From Natrinema sp. SYSU A 869 (GTDB lineage Archaea; Halobacteriota; Halobacteria; Halobacteriales; Natrialbaceae), in contig NZ_CP082247.1 in NCBI RefSeq assembly GCF_019879105.1, positions 372,001-436,000 on the forward strand: a DNA stretch of 64,000 nucleotides. Direction: 5' to 3'. The position numbers were made by a program, and so were the translations under genes. The notes under the pieces were generated by a model. It did not search any database, had not been told where the DNA came from, and saw nothing but the letters and a program-made list of their open reading frames with translations. Positions 34,803 through 45,120 of the stretch are shown here, piece by piece. Each line of letters starts with the position of its first letter. The first letter of the stretch is position 1.

Positions 34803-37800
34803 ATGAACGCACCAAGAGACAGGCTCGATACCGCCGTTGACAGAGCCGCAGAAGTGACGTGGTGGAACCGCCAGATGACGAAACTGACGGATGTCGATGG
34901 CGTCGATAATGCTCAGCAGTTCGTCGAAGACGATATTATCGAACGTAAGGGCCCGTACGTGGAGTTTGTCGACGCTCCGGAATTTCACGACCAGACTGCA
35001 GCCGACTTCCTCTCGGGACTCGATTATCACGATCACATCATCGACGCTATTACTGCCGAACTGTTCGGTGGTGACTCATCAGGTTCGCTCTACCAGCACC
35101 AGGCCGAGACAATATCGGCTATCGAATCAAATAACGAAGATAACATTCTGTCTGTTCCGACGGCGACAGGAAAGACCGAGGCGTTCTTTCTACCGATCCT
35201 CGACCACTGCCTCTCGACGGACGAACAGGGATTGAAGTCGATCGTTCTCTATCCCATGAAGACGCTGGGCGTCGACCAGCTCAATAGGTTCGTCTCGTAT
35301 CTCGACGAGATCAACCGACGACGTGATCCCGATGATCGGATCACTATCGGCATCTGGGACTCGGATACGCCCTCCCGTGTGGGCACACGGGACCACGAAA
35401 TCGAAGTCGGGTCGTACGTCCGTGGACTGGAGTGCCCTCGTGAGGAGGGCGAGAAACTCAAGATCCTCGGCGAGATGAGCGTCGGGACGAATAATCACCA
35501 GTATCCCTGGCTCCGAGTGACACGCGAAAGTATCCGACGCGGCGTCGATATCTTGCTGACCGGGCCGGAAGCGCTCGACTACATGTTCGTTAGCGACAAC
35601 GAGGAGACGCGGTCGATTCTCGGCGATCAACCGGGAGATGTACCGCTCAAACACGTCGTCTTCGACGAGGCCCACGTCTGGAGCGGCATCCAGGGTGCGG
35701 CTATCTCGCTGCTCTCTCGCCGACTCAAATCCTACTATGTGGAGCGTGATCCCCAGATCACGATGGTCTCGGCGACGGTCGATAACCCCACGGAACTGGC
35801 TTCCGACCTGACCGGCTCCGACGAAGAGACGATTAATACGGTCGAATTCAGTGCACGCGACTTCGACGCACGAGGAACAGCTGACTTCGGCCGTCTCCAG
35901 CCGTGTGAGGTCGACGAACTCATCTCGGCGCTGGCACTCGTTCACGTCCTCGATGTCGACGAATCGATGCTTGCATCGGAGTTCGACCTCGAGAACGCCC
36001 TCGCGACACTCCGTGCGGTAGGGTTGGTAACAGGAACAGACCCGGTCAGGCTCACAGACACGGCCGGTGACTGGGTAACGAGACCGATTGATCACGCTAT
36101 CGAACGTACTGTCGATAATGACGATGAGACCTACCCCGACGCTGCGACGGTCGTCACTACCGAACGCGGACGCGACCGGATCGTCGATTCGGTGGTAGCT
36201 GCCAGCGGGACTCAGTCGGGCTGGTTCGAGTTTGTCATGGCATCGGTCCCGGAAGTTGCACAGTTCGCGGCGTGGTTCGACACGGATACGACCGGTGTGG
36301 TCGGTTTCAAGCACTACGATGATCTCGTCGATCAGTTGGCCGATGCCGGCCTCGATGACCCGGCGGGGATCCTTCAGGCAGTTATGGCCTTCGGACGGCT
36401 CGCTGGTGTCGTGACGGAAAAATATCACTCCTTCCTGAAGCCGCCACACAAGGTGTTCTGGTGTCGGGACTGCGAGCGTGTCGCACGCGATAGTCGGTGT
36501 CCCGACTGCAGGGCGGACCTGCCGGAGATGCAGTTCTGTCGTCGTTGTCACCAGCCGTATGTCGAAATTCCGTCCACCGATCCGTCGGGGGGTGGTGAAG
36601 CGTCTGGAAGTGACTCGTTGGGCGATTCATCATTCGTCCCCGTCGGCGCTGACGCAGTCGATACGACCGCGGCCGGCGGCCAGTGTCCAGGCTGTGACGG
36701 CTCACCACAGCTCACTGATGTCGGTGTACCGACCGCGTCACTGCTGTCGTACATGCTGACCGAGTTGTGTCGCGTCTCGCCATCGAAGAAGACGCTCGTA
36801 TTCTCCGATTCCCGAAGTACTGCGGAGTCCGTCGGTGATCGTATCATCGACACGGAATACGGGCTGATGGCCGAAACGCTCTACATCGACGAACTCATCG
36901 ACCGGGGCGGTCGTGCCGATAACTACGAACTCTTTCGGGCAGTGTCCGACCGCCTCCGCGAGGAGTACTGGGATCCGCTCATTCAGAACGACGTCAATGA
37001 AGACGGCACGGCCTACAACTTCCTGCGGACACTGCTCGACGACATTGAGGCCCACGCGATGCTGTCCAACTGTGATCACCTGCTGGACAGCGCGCTCGTG
37101 ACCGCTGCACCGATTTACGATGCCGACAGTCTCGAGGAACTCCTCGTGGGCCACGCACTGTACTCGCTGTTCGCTGGCTCGTCGAATCCGTCGTTCTCCA
37201 AGCAGCGAATGCGGTTCGATGGATTGACTCGCGGGAAGATTCTCGACCGCCTTGACTCGCGGACTGGGTATGACCGATCGCTAATCGATCACCACCTCGA
37301 TTCAGTCCTGCAGACGTTGCTTGACGTCGGCGTCGTCAGTGAAGTTACGTGGGACGAGGTCAGAGAGACGATTCAGTCCTCCACACAGGGTGAAGCTGCC
37401 AAAGATGAGGTCTTCGACTTCATCGAGGCTGCTAGGGAGACGGCGATCGAACACGAACTGATAGCGGACCCGGAAAGCGGCGTCTTCACACGGATCCCGC
37501 AGCGCGACGATAGCGATCTCGTCCTACTGCCGCGAGCGGCTTTCTGTGCCGAGTGTTATCGTTCATATCCAGTGATGGCCGACGGCGATGCACTATCGAC
37601 GTGTCCCCATTGCGAGGCGTCGCTGAAGACCTATCGGCGGTTCAGCGAGACCGACGACGGCTTCGTTGCCAATCCGGGATACGCGGACGCTGCGAGTGAG
37701 TGGGAGTACGCTATCGATCACTGGTCTCACGATGTGACGCGACCGATACGTAACGGTGCTATTCCGGAGTACGTCTCTGTCGGGATCCACAAGGGCAACA

Positions 37801-39590
37801 TTCCGCACTCCCTTCGAGGCGCGATCGAGGAAGGGTTCCGGAAGGACGACCCCGACGTCAACATCGTCAGTGCCACGCCGACGATGGAGCTGGGTGTCGA
37901 CATCGGTACGTTAGACACCGTTGCACAGGTCGGCATCCCACCGACGTTGACAAACTACGTCCAGCGCAGCGGTCGTACTGGTCGTACCCGTGGGAGCTCC
38001 TCGCTCGTCGTCACCGCCATCCGCGGGAACCATCCGGTCGACAGCCACTACTATGGCAACCTCGAGACGTTCCTCGGGGAATTTGAGCCGGTTCGCGTCC
38101 CGGACCCGTACGACTTCGACGAACTTCTGGCAGGCCACGTCGTGACCGAGACGTTCGCTTACCTCGCTCGGAATCCCCACGAGAGCAACGTCTTCGAGAA
38201 GATGTACACTATCGATGAAAACAAGGAGAACCTGGTCAACTTCATCAATTCCGTAACAAATCAGCTTGATATCCTTCGGGAGTTCATGCTCGAAGAGCGC
38301 CGGGAGGCCGTCGTAGCTCACGTGGAATCGGTCTTCGGCGACCGCGGTGTCGAGGCCTTCGAGCAGGTATTCGAGGATGACGGGCCGCTGTCGCTGGACA
38401 ACCGTATGGAGAAGACATTTTCGAAGCTGACGGGCATGTCCGGTGAGGGCGAGACCAACAAGTCGCTGACGGAGCAGAACGGTCGCCTTGACCAGTGGCT
38501 TCAGCGACTGGGATATCTCGCCAACTACCGGTCGTTCGGCCAGCAGTTCCCCGTCAAGTTCACCGGAGCCAACGATGGCATCCAGTTCGAGAGTGAGGGC
38601 CGGCTCTACGACATGTTCCCGGGAGAGGAGAACGACCTCGGTTCGGTGATGACGCTACACGGCACGGACTACATCGTCGACGATGTCCACGGGACGTCGA
38701 CACCGCTGACGACCGTCGCTATCTGCGATAACGACGACTGCGAACGACCGTTCCAGAGCTATCGGCCCGCCGTCGAGACGTGTCCGCACTGCGGTTCGGA
38801 GGTAGTTGAGACACCGATACACGGCGTCAGCTCCGTCGAGTGTAAGGCCGCTCGCGGCGGCCAGAAGGGGTACACGACTCGCGGGCTCCAGTCGACGTTC
38901 ATCGAAGAGCCGACCGCCGACACGGCGGTCAAGATGACTGACGACCGGACGATCTTCGACATGGACGCTCGGCTCACGTACGGCCAACTGGAGGTGACTG
39001 ACTTCGTCTACGCCTTCGAACGGTGGCACACCAGAGGCAGTGAGAAGGACGTCTTGCGGTCCGAAGCGGTCATCGAGCGCGACGAGGCCGGCGGCTCGTC
39101 CGGAGGCTCATGGCAGGATCGGATGGAGGACGTCGAGGAGGAACTCTACCGGCCGGTCGGCCAGCAGTACTTCACGCAAGGGCTCGCGATCCGTTTCGAC
39201 GAAACCGAGGTCCGAGCGCGCTACGAAGAGGCGGTTCACGAGTCCGTTTCGTGGCCCCAGGCGCTGGTCAGTCTCGAGCAGGCCCTCGAAAAGGCAATCG
39301 CAATCGTCGCCGAGTGTGACCGTGACGACTTCCGCGTGAAGGCCAGTACAACGGGCGAGGATGTCGTCGTATACATCGTCGACTCGCGACAGGGCGGCAA
39401 CGGCATCACGTGGCAGGTCATGGACCGGCTGACAGCCGTCGAGCGTCGCGTCCGAGAAGTCGCTGACTGCGACCGCTGTCGCAATTACTGCGACGAGTGT
39501 CTCCTCCTCGCACGAACACCGGCGTACTATCTCGACAACGACCTGCTCGACCGCCGGACGCTCGCCGCTGTCGTTGGAGGCACACCGTGA
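34803..39590 (+). CDS. Giant DEAD/DEAH helicase with DUF1998-like C-terminus
   Basis: A 1595-residue protein. Walker A is PTATGKTEAFFLP (about residue 119), Ia VLYPMKTLGVDQLNRF, motif II VVFDEAHVWSG (DEAH, about 287), III in TMVSATV, and the C-half has PTMELGVDIGTL and YVQRSGRTGRTRG (about 1052). Cysteine knuckles lie at CRDCERVARDSRCPDC and CRRCHQ (about 553-583) and at CERPF/CPHCG (about 1310). The end (YIVDSRQGGNGITWQVM, then CDRCRNYCDECLL) is the DUF1998-type zinc tail also found in DISARM DrmA/DrmB and MrfA-like helicases. In this locus it probably translocates on DNA during restriction. Its stop overlaps the next GTG by 4 nt. A long antisense frame across its front is a shadow. Confidence 0.85.
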   Translation: MNAPRDRLDTAVDRAAEVTWWNRQMTKLTDVDGVDNAQQFVEDDIIERKGPYVEFVDAPEFHDQTAADFLSGLDYHDHIIDAITAELFGGDSSGSLYQHQAETISAIESNNEDNILSVPTATGKTEAFFLPILDHCLSTDEQGLKSIVLYPMKTLGVDQLNRFVSYLDEINRRRDPDDRITIGIWDSDTPSRVGTRDHEIEVGSYVRGLECPREEGEKLKILGEMSVGTNNHQYPWLRVTRESIRRGVDILLTGPEALDYMFVSDNEETRSILGDQPGDVPLKHVVFDEAHVWSGIQGAAISLLSRRLKSYYVERDPQITMVSATVDNPTELASDLTGSDEETINTVEFSARDFDARGTADFGRLQPCEVDELISALALVHVLDVDESMLASEFDLENALATLRAVGLVTGTDPVRLTDTAGDWVTRPIDHAIERTVDNDDETYPDAATVVTTERGRDRIVDSVVAASGTQSGWFEFVMASVPEVAQFAAWFDTDTTGVVGFKHYDDLVDQLADAGLDDPAGILQAVMAFGRLAGVVTEKYHSFLKPPHKVFWCRDCERVARDSRCPDCRADLPEMQFCRRCHQPYVEIPSTDPSGGGEASGSDSLGDSSFVPVGADAVDTTAAGGQCPGCDGSPQLTDVGVPTASLLSYMLTELCRVSPSKKTLVFSDSRSTAESVGDRIIDTEYGLMAETLYIDELIDRGGRADNYELFRAVSDRLREEYWDPLIQNDVNEDGTAYNFLRTLLDDIEAHAMLSNCDHLLDSALVTAAPIYDADSLEELLVGHALYSLFAGSSNPSFSKQRMRFDGLTRGKILDRLDSRTGYDRSLIDHHLDSVLQTLLDVGVVSEVTWDEVRETIQSSTQGEAAKDEVFDFIEAARETAIEHELIADPESGVFTRIPQRDDSDLVLLPRAAFCAECYRSYPVMADGDALSTCPHCEASLKTYRRFSETDDGFVANPGYADAASEWEYAIDHWSHDVTRPIRNGAIPEYVSVGIHKGNIPHSLRGAIEEGFRKDDPDVNIVSATPTMELGVDIGTLDTVAQVGIPPTLTNYVQRSGRTGRTRGSSSLVVTAIRGNHPVDSHYYGNLETFLGEFEPVRVPDPYDFDELLAGHVVTETFAYLARNPHESNVFEKMYTIDENKENLVNFINSVTNQLDILREFMLEERREAVVAHVESVFGDRGVEAFEQVFEDDGPLSLDNRMEKTFSKLTGMSGEGETNKSLTEQNGRLDQWLQRLGYLANYRSFGQQFPVKFTGANDGIQFESEGRLYDMFPGEENDLGSVMTLHGTDYIVDDVHGTSTPLTTVAICDNDDCERPFQSYRPAVETCPHCGSEVVETPIHGVSSVECKAARGGQKGYTTRGLQSTFIEEPTADTAVKMTDDRTIFDMDARLTYGQLEVTDFVYAFERWHTRGSEKDVLRSEAVIERDEAGGSSGGSWQDRMEDVEEELYRPVGQQYFTQGLAIRFDETEVRARYEEAVHESVSWPQALVSLEQALEKAIAIVAECDRDDFRVKASTTGEDVVVYIVDSRQGGNGITWQVMDRLTAVERRVREVADCDRCRNYCDECLLLARTPAYYLDNDLLDRRTLAAVVGGTP

Positions 39591-40504
39591 TCAGAGACCA
39601 ACTGCTCGATGGGGTTCGGGATGCGGATATCGTTTATATGTACGATCCAAGGGAGAACTCGCGATGGGGGTTGCTCCGGGGGTTGCCCGCCCTCCATTAC
39701 CTGGGAATTGACGACTTCACCTATCCCACATCGTGGTGTCAGTTTGGCCGCGGAAGCCGGCACTTCGAACTCGAGTACGACTACCACGTCGTCAGCAATG
39801 GCCTCGATATTCCGGACGAAACCCCTGACTTCGGTGTCGTCACCAACGAGTACTACGAGGAGGAGACTCCCTATACGATCAAGTTCCTCATCAACCGGTA
39901 CACGGCGGGCGGGTCCAAACTGTTCGTCTTGACTGACGATAGGCTGTTCGAGCCACAGGGCGCTCGACGGCCGCTTTATCAGGAGCCGTTCGTCGACATG
40001 CTTGGGACCTATACCTCGGTGTACGAGGTATTCGAATCGGCGTATCGGGAAGCCGATTGGGAGCTCCCGCTTTCGGACACGAAGAACCTCTTCGTCCAGG
40101 ACAACGCGAACCTATATCGTCTCGTTTCGGGCGAATCACTCTCCGGGACGACCGAGTTGTTCGAGGTACTGCCGGAGGCACCATATCTCCCACTGTACGA
40201 CGCATTGTCGAGCGTCTTCTCCCGACCGAACGAGTATGGAGCAGTCCCGCTGGACGCCGAGAGCGGCTTACCCGAACTGGTTCGCTGGCTTCGACGACGA
40301 ATCGAGTGGGACCGCGACACCGCTCGCAAGATAGCGACCGCGCTGAATGAGGCGGTCGTCGCCGATGGGAGCACGTTCGACCGTGCGGCTGCTCGTCGGG
40401 ACCCAACGGTCCGCGACGCGAAACTCGCTGCGAACGACCTCGAGCCGACAGCATCGCCAATCGACCGACGATACGCAGACTGGCTAACGAGATACGATCT
40501 ATAA
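39587..40504 (+). CDS. Unknown protein of the Dpd-type operon
   Basis: A 305-residue protein starting at a GTG (MIRDQLLDGVRDADIVYMYD) that overlaps the helicase stop. It is a mixed alpha/beta protein without membrane segments. Visible blocks are RENSRWGLLRGLPALHYLGI, TSWCQFGRGSRHFELEYDYH, PYTIKFLINRYTAGGSKLFV and LYQEPFVDMLGTY. No nuclease or ATPase motif is recognised. Locked between the DUF1998 helicase and the DpdG-like gene (2-nt gap), it is probably a required subunit specific to this archaeal version. Confidence 0.7.
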   Translation: MIRDQLLDGVRDADIVYMYDPRENSRWGLLRGLPALHYLGIDDFTYPTSWCQFGRGSRHFELEYDYHVVSNGLDIPDETPDFGVVTNEYYEEETPYTIKFLINRYTAGGSKLFVLTDDRLFEPQGARRPLYQEPFVDMLGTYTSVYEVFESAYREADWELPLSDTKNLFVQDNANLYRLVSGESLSGTTELFEVLPEAPYLPLYDALSSVFSRPNEYGAVPLDAESGLPELVRWLRRRIEWDRDTARKIATALNEAVVADGSTFDRAAARRDPTVRDAKLAANDLEPTASPIDRRYADWLTRYDL

Positions 40505-40506
40505 TC

Positions 40507-41340
40507 ATGAGCGAAGGATACATCCTCAACGCACTGCAGACTCCGGCCTTGTTACGGCCGGTGTACGAATCAGTACAGGACGGGAACGTCACACAAACAG
40601 AGATCGGGGACGATACTGGACTTGACGACGACGCAGTCAAACAGGCCACCGACGGACTTCGATACGTCCGTTTGCTCGGCCGCGAAGACGGTGAGTATTA
40701 TGTCGTCGAGCCGCCGTGGGCTATCGAAGACCCACAGCTCGCGTTTCGCATGGCTATCCTCCATTCTCTCGCGGGAGAGTGTACGCCCGGCGACTGGGGA
40801 ACGCAAGCGGTCGTGCTGTTGAACTACCAGTACCTTCTCCAATACGACGTACAGTACTTCGAGGCCAACGACGAGGTACTCTACGACGCGATCAACACGT
40901 GGCATCGGGACGAGAAGAACTACGTCCCGATGTCCTCGCAGGGGGAGATCGACCTCAACGAGAACAAGTTCGTCAACTGGGCTCGCATCGTAGACTACCT
41001 CGGACTCGTCCACAAGGCTCGCGGTCGAGAACACACAGTCTATCCTGACTCCGAGATTATCGCAACATCAGTGTCACTCGCTGTGGAGGAAACCGGAACT
41101 GACGGGCATATCGGCATCACCGAGTACCTCGGATGGCTGCGCGAGAACCTCCTACCCGTCGAACTGACGAGCGGCGGCGAGGTTCCTGCACCGCTGGCGC
41201 GGGTCCTCTACAATCTGGTGCGTGACGGCCGACTCCGGATCGTCGAGTATGGCGACGCAGAAGCGGTCTCACTCGCCCGGACGCCCAAACGCAATGGGAT
41301 CGCCACTGAGGCGAATACACTCGAGGTGGTGGCAGAATGA
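40507..41340 (+). CDS. dpdG: DpdG-like protein
   Basis: A 277-residue protein with an N-terminal winged-helix-like segment (ILNALQTPALLRPVYESVQD, then TQTEIGDDTGLDDDAVKQAT) and later DNKFVNW-type helical repeats (NENKFVNWARIVDYLGLVHK). Position before the DpdH-type ATPase, length near 280-300 and the two-part helical layout fit DpdG of 7-deazaguanine restriction clusters. Its role is unknown, probably an adaptor between DNA and the ATPase. The stop overlaps the ATG of the next gene by 4 nt. The symbol rests on gene order and ought to be confirmed by profile search. Confidence 0.6.
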   Translation: MSEGYILNALQTPALLRPVYESVQDGNVTQTEIGDDTGLDDDAVKQATDGLRYVRLLGREDGEYYVVEPPWAIEDPQLAFRMAILHSLAGECTPGDWGTQAVVLLNYQYLLQYDVQYFEANDEVLYDAINTWHRDEKNYVPMSSQGEIDLNENKFVNWARIVDYLGLVHKARGREHTVYPDSEIIATSVSLAVEETGTDGHIGITEYLGWLRENLLPVELTSGGEVPAPLARVLYNLVRDGRLRIVEYGDAEAVSLARTPKRNGIATEANTLEVVAE

Positions 41341-44246
41341 GCGATGCCGCGCAGTCGCCGGTGTCCTCAGCAGAGGCCGCCTGTCCTCACCTCCATGAGG
41401 TCGACAACCGGACGCTCCACCAGTTGTTCAGCAAGGTCGCTGCCGTTCGCTCGGAGAATCGCGACCTATTCGATTTCACCCACCGACGTATCGACGTCTT
41501 CCGGCGGACGGCGGGACGGTCAGAGGTGGTCTCGGAGGACGAGGTCTACGATGAGTTCGACGAAGACCGGCTGAAGAACTTCGCTGTCGTCATCGAAGGC
41601 GAGGTCGGGACCGGAAAGTCGGAACTCTGTGCCGCTCTCGCTCACCAGCTTCGCGATGACGGACGGCCACTACTCCACGTGGACAAGGAAGACGACCTGA
41701 TGTCGCTTCTGAGCGATCGGATCCCGGAATTTTACCGCGAACAGTTTGGTGAAGAGATGGATGGTGCGGCGGATTTTCAGCAGCTCCGCGACGATATCGA
41801 GTCGATTCCTCAGGTCGTCGCGAACAGCGCCGTTTCGAACACGATTCTCAACCTCAACCAGCGCGGCTACAATGTCACCGCTACCGAAGACCAGCAGGAC
41901 GAGGTCCGCGACTTCATCCGCGACAAACTCCAGTTGTTCGTCGAGAGCGGTCAGTATGCTACTGAGGTGACATTCGTCACCGAACAGGAGTACCGACAAA
42001 ACGACTTCCTGCAGATCTTCACAGCCACGGCCGTCGAGGAAGCAGTCGAGATTTTTAACGAGGAGATGTGGCGCGTCGTCCGCGACCGCTACGAGACGGC
42101 GTCGCTCTCGGAGGTCCTCAAACGGGTCGGTGCGGCGTTCACTGATACGCGACCGGTCATCGTGTTCGAGGACTTCTCAGTCACTTCCATGGAAGCGGCG
42201 AAACTGGCTCGATTCATCGAGAGCGACTCGACAGAGAACACGTGGGACTTCATCATCGCCGGAACGCGTGACTCGACCGGGCCACTTCACAGCCGGACGG
42301 CCGAGGACCGCTACGAGTTCTACCAGACCAACGAGGCGGATTCACAGAACGTCCTCTTTCTCGACGAGGAGAGCGCTGTCGACTTCGTCCGGCCGTACCT
42401 CGGTTACTTCAAGTCCTTCGACGGCAGCGTGAACTACGATCGCGACCACGAAGCAGGGACGTTCGAGTTACAAGCGGCACCATCCGAATCAAGGTGTGCC
42501 GACTGCGGGCTCTGTGACGAACAGTTCCGGGACTTGTTCCCCTTCAACGAACACTTCCTCAGGCGTATCTTCGTGGGACTCGACGAGGACCGTCGATCGC
42601 CGCGGGAGTACATCATGACAATCTTCGATGTGCTCAGTGACTACTACGAGGGGAAGATCGACGCTCCGTCGGACGCAAAAGCGCTGAAACCGCTGGTAAA
42701 TCGGGTTTCCGTTGCCGACGCTGTCTACGAGGATGCCGAAGCCTTCTCGCATCTCGCGCGATGGTACGGGCACCTGAACGATATCGACGACACAGTCGAG
42801 GTTGACAGGCGATTTGCGGAGGCGTTTGGCCTCGTCGAACCCGATGACGATACTGGTGACCTTCCCGGGCCGATTGAGGCGACCGACGACACCGTCATCG
42901 TGCCGTCGTCGGATATCGATATTATCACAGACCCGCCGGGCGGGGGCGATGATGACGACGATGGCGATGACGACGAGGCGGGCCCGCCACAGACGGACCC
43001 AGTCGATGACGAATTTGCCGACAAGGCGCCGCTTCTGGAGTCGTGGTTGAACGTTCCCGACAAGTTCGCTCAGACAACTGTCTACCTAAAGCGTGGCCTT
43101 GAGGATGCAATTAAGCGACTTACGGACGGCTACGTGCTATATCAGGGTACCGACCTTGAGTACAACCTCAGCAGCCAGAAGCGACCGTTCGTCTTCTCGA
43201 TAACCGAGGAGACACCAGGAGAGGATCAGATCGTAATCGATCCGGCGGAGTTCCGGCTCTCCGATCTGCGGAGCGTCCTTCGGTTCGGAATCGAACGCGA
43301 CATGACGCCCCGAAGCGCCGACTATGAGGCGTTACTTCAGGAATGTGGTACTCAACTGACCGGCTACGCTCAGGCTTGGCGAGCCAAAGTCCGACGGACG
43401 TACCTCCAAGACAGCGGTGTCCTCTACGAGAAACAGGCACAGGGTCGATACGATTTCGCCGACTTCCTCCTCGGCGCGTATTGCTACGTAGTGTTACTCG
43501 ATTCGCCTTGGCAGCGACTTACAGCGGAGGCGCTCGCCGATCGGTTCGACGATGGTGAGTATACGATCGACGATGACATTAGTTCGTGGTTGCAAACGGA
43601 ACTAGAACACGAGAGCTACGAGGCGCTCAGTAATCTCGTCGATGCAGGATCGCATCTCGAGACGATGGTCGGTGAACTGTTCGGGGTCAGCGGCTCGGAT
43701 CTGGATCGTCTCAAAGTACGTCGCTGGTTCAAGCGCAATTCACCCCGAGACATACTCGCGTCACTAGCGCGGACATATATTGATAACATCGATACCCGGG
43801 TTCGGTTCGCTGATGGGACGACCGTACAGACCCTCGCGAACACGGCGTATGATACCCGAAGCGCACTTGAGGAAATCGATAATCGATATCAGCACGAGGT
43901 CGTTGAAGACGTCGCATCGAACCTCGATGGGCTTTCGATTGATACTGTAGAACAGACTGTATCGAAACTCGATACATACGACGTGAGCCCGGACGTGATG
44001 GAACCACTCAAGCAGTTCCTCCGTCTGAGCCAATCGACCATCGATGACGCTGCGGCTGCAGCGGCGATTGCCACAGACCTCCGGCTGCGGACGTCCTTTG
44101 AGGCCCTTCAGGCAACGCTGGCGAGTATCAAGCTTGCTAACTCGACGGTCTACCAGCGGTACAGCAGTATCCAGTTGCAAACAAGAGACAGCCCGGGACA
44201 GATCGGGGAGGAATTCACGGAGGTGGCTGAACACTATGTCGAGTGA
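41337..44246 (+). CDS. dpdH: DpdH-like ATPase
   Basis: A 969-residue protein. The P-loop is VIEGEVGTGKSELCAAL (about residues 83-99) and the Walker B-like acid is in RPVIVFEDFSV (about 272). A cysteine pair region reads SRCADCGLCDEQF. A very acidic Asp/Gly linker lies near 535-555, and the C-terminal 400 residues are helical. Size, single P-loop and place between the DpdG-like and coiled-coil genes fit DpdH, an ATPase required for restriction of unmodified DNA in bacterial dpd clusters. It is part of the overlapping operon: ATGA with the gene before, 11 nt with the gene after. Confidence 0.7.
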   Translation: MSDAAQSPVSSAEAACPHLHEVDNRTLHQLFSKVAAVRSENRDLFDFTHRRIDVFRRTAGRSEVVSEDEVYDEFDEDRLKNFAVVIEGEVGTGKSELCAALAHQLRDDGRPLLHVDKEDDLMSLLSDRIPEFYREQFGEEMDGAADFQQLRDDIESIPQVVANSAVSNTILNLNQRGYNVTATEDQQDEVRDFIRDKLQLFVESGQYATEVTFVTEQEYRQNDFLQIFTATAVEEAVEIFNEEMWRVVRDRYETASLSEVLKRVGAAFTDTRPVIVFEDFSVTSMEAAKLARFIESDSTENTWDFIIAGTRDSTGPLHSRTAEDRYEFYQTNEADSQNVLFLDEESAVDFVRPYLGYFKSFDGSVNYDRDHEAGTFELQAAPSESRCADCGLCDEQFRDLFPFNEHFLRRIFVGLDEDRRSPREYIMTIFDVLSDYYEGKIDAPSDAKALKPLVNRVSVADAVYEDAEAFSHLARWYGHLNDIDDTVEVDRRFAEAFGLVEPDDDTGDLPGPIEATDDTVIVPSSDIDIITDPPGGGDDDDDGDDDEAGPPQTDPVDDEFADKAPLLESWLNVPDKFAQTTVYLKRGLEDAIKRLTDGYVLYQGTDLEYNLSSQKRPFVFSITEETPGEDQIVIDPAEFRLSDLRSVLRFGIERDMTPRSADYEALLQECGTQLTGYAQAWRAKVRRTYLQDSGVLYEKQAQGRYDFADFLLGAYCYVVLLDSPWQRLTAEALADRFDDGEYTIDDDISSWLQTELEHESYEALSNLVDAGSHLETMVGELFGVSGSDLDRLKVRRWFKRNSPRDILASLARTYIDNIDTRVRFADGTTVQTLANTAYDTRSALEEIDNRYQHEVVEDVASNLDGLSIDTVEQTVSKLDTYDVSPDVMEPLKQFLRLSQSTIDDAAAAAAIATDLRLRTSFEALQATLASIKLANSTVYQRYSSIQLQTRDSPGQIGEEFTEVAEHYVE

Positions 44247-44940
44247 CCGATCAGGCGAAGATGAAAGCGAAGAAACGTTCGAGGATCAACTCGAGTCGAT
44301 GTACGAGCGGTACCGGCGGCAGCACCTCGAAGACGAACTCGAGGCGCTAGCGATGACGATGGAGGAGACGCTGTTGCAACAGGCGATCGCCGAGACGTTC
44401 TTCGAAGAATCGATCGAGATTGAGAGCGATGTCAAGGCCGCAGTTGAAGCGACCGTCGAGAAGCTCGAAGCCGGCAAGTACGATACGGTTGAAGCGGAGC
44501 TCGACGAGCTCTCGAAGCAGGTCGACCGTGCAGAAACTCGCATCACGAACAGGATCCAGCAGCTCAGGATCGATCGACAGGACACGGCCACTGCGATGCG
44601 TCGACTGAACGAACGTGTCCAGCGCATCGACGGGTCGCAACTGCAGGCGCTCGAGACGTTACTGGACGACTGGAACTGGAAAGAGGAGGTCTTCGTCGAA
44701 TCAAATGAGACGTATGCAGACCGGCGGAAGACGGCCGCCCAATACGGTGAGGACATGCGAGTCGTCTTCGAGACGCTTAAGGAGCAACTGTTCGGCGTCT
44801 ACGAGGATACTGAACTCCGACCGCTGGTCGACGACCTCCTTGATGATGACCGACTCCGGTTGGGTGATCTCACGCTGGCAGAACGTCGACAGCTCGCTGA
44901 CTCCGACCTGGCCAATTACATCGAGTTGAAACTCTCGTAA
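44236..44940 (+). CDS. dpdI: DpdI-like coiled-coil protein
   Basis: A 234-residue acidic protein. Most of the first 130 residues form a coiled coil (EDQLESMYERYRRQHLEDEL and VEKLEAGKYDTVEAELDELS), followed by a smaller helical C-domain ending DLANYIELKLS. It starts 11 nt inside the DpdH-like gene. Position and length fit DpdI of bacterial clusters, whose role is unknown; here it probably bridges the ATPase and the next helicase. Symbol by gene order only. Confidence 0.5.
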   Translation: MSSDRSGEDESEETFEDQLESMYERYRRQHLEDELEALAMTMEETLLQQAIAETFFEESIEIESDVKAAVEATVEKLEAGKYDTVEAELDELSKQVDRAETRITNRIQQLRIDRQDTATAMRRLNERVQRIDGSQLQALETLLDDWNWKEEVFVESNETYADRRKTAAQYGEDMRVVFETLKEQLFGVYEDTELRPLVDDLLDDDRLRLGDLTLAERRQLADSDLANYIELKLS

Positions 44941-45120
44941 TTCGATAATATATTTGAAAATTGACAATCACTGACTATTCTGAAGTCTCTGGATCATATA
45001 TTCATTTATGGCACGCAGACGGCAAGCTGTGAGAGGTGTTATCAATAAATGAACCATTTGTCAGCAGGAAAAGGTTAAGGCACATCGGGCGACAGCATCT
45101 GACAGTCACTCCATATCAGA
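44941..45120 (+). promoter_or_regulatory. Internal spacer with promoter-like sequence
   Basis: The only sizeable gap (180 nt) inside the second half of the locus. It is AT-rich with TATA-like sites (AATATATTTG at about 44946, ATCATATATTC at about 44994), so dpdJ-dpdK may have their own promoter. Confidence 0.4.

Noticed and set aside
35190-36551. A 453-residue open frame on the minus strand opposite the large helicase
   Set aside because: Antisense shadow of a high-GC gene: unnatural composition, no motifs, and the plus-strand frame has clear helicase motifs.
39891-40649. A 252-residue minus-strand frame opposite the DpdG region
   Set aside because: Low-quality Arg/Ser-rich composition and overlap with two well-supported plus-strand genes.
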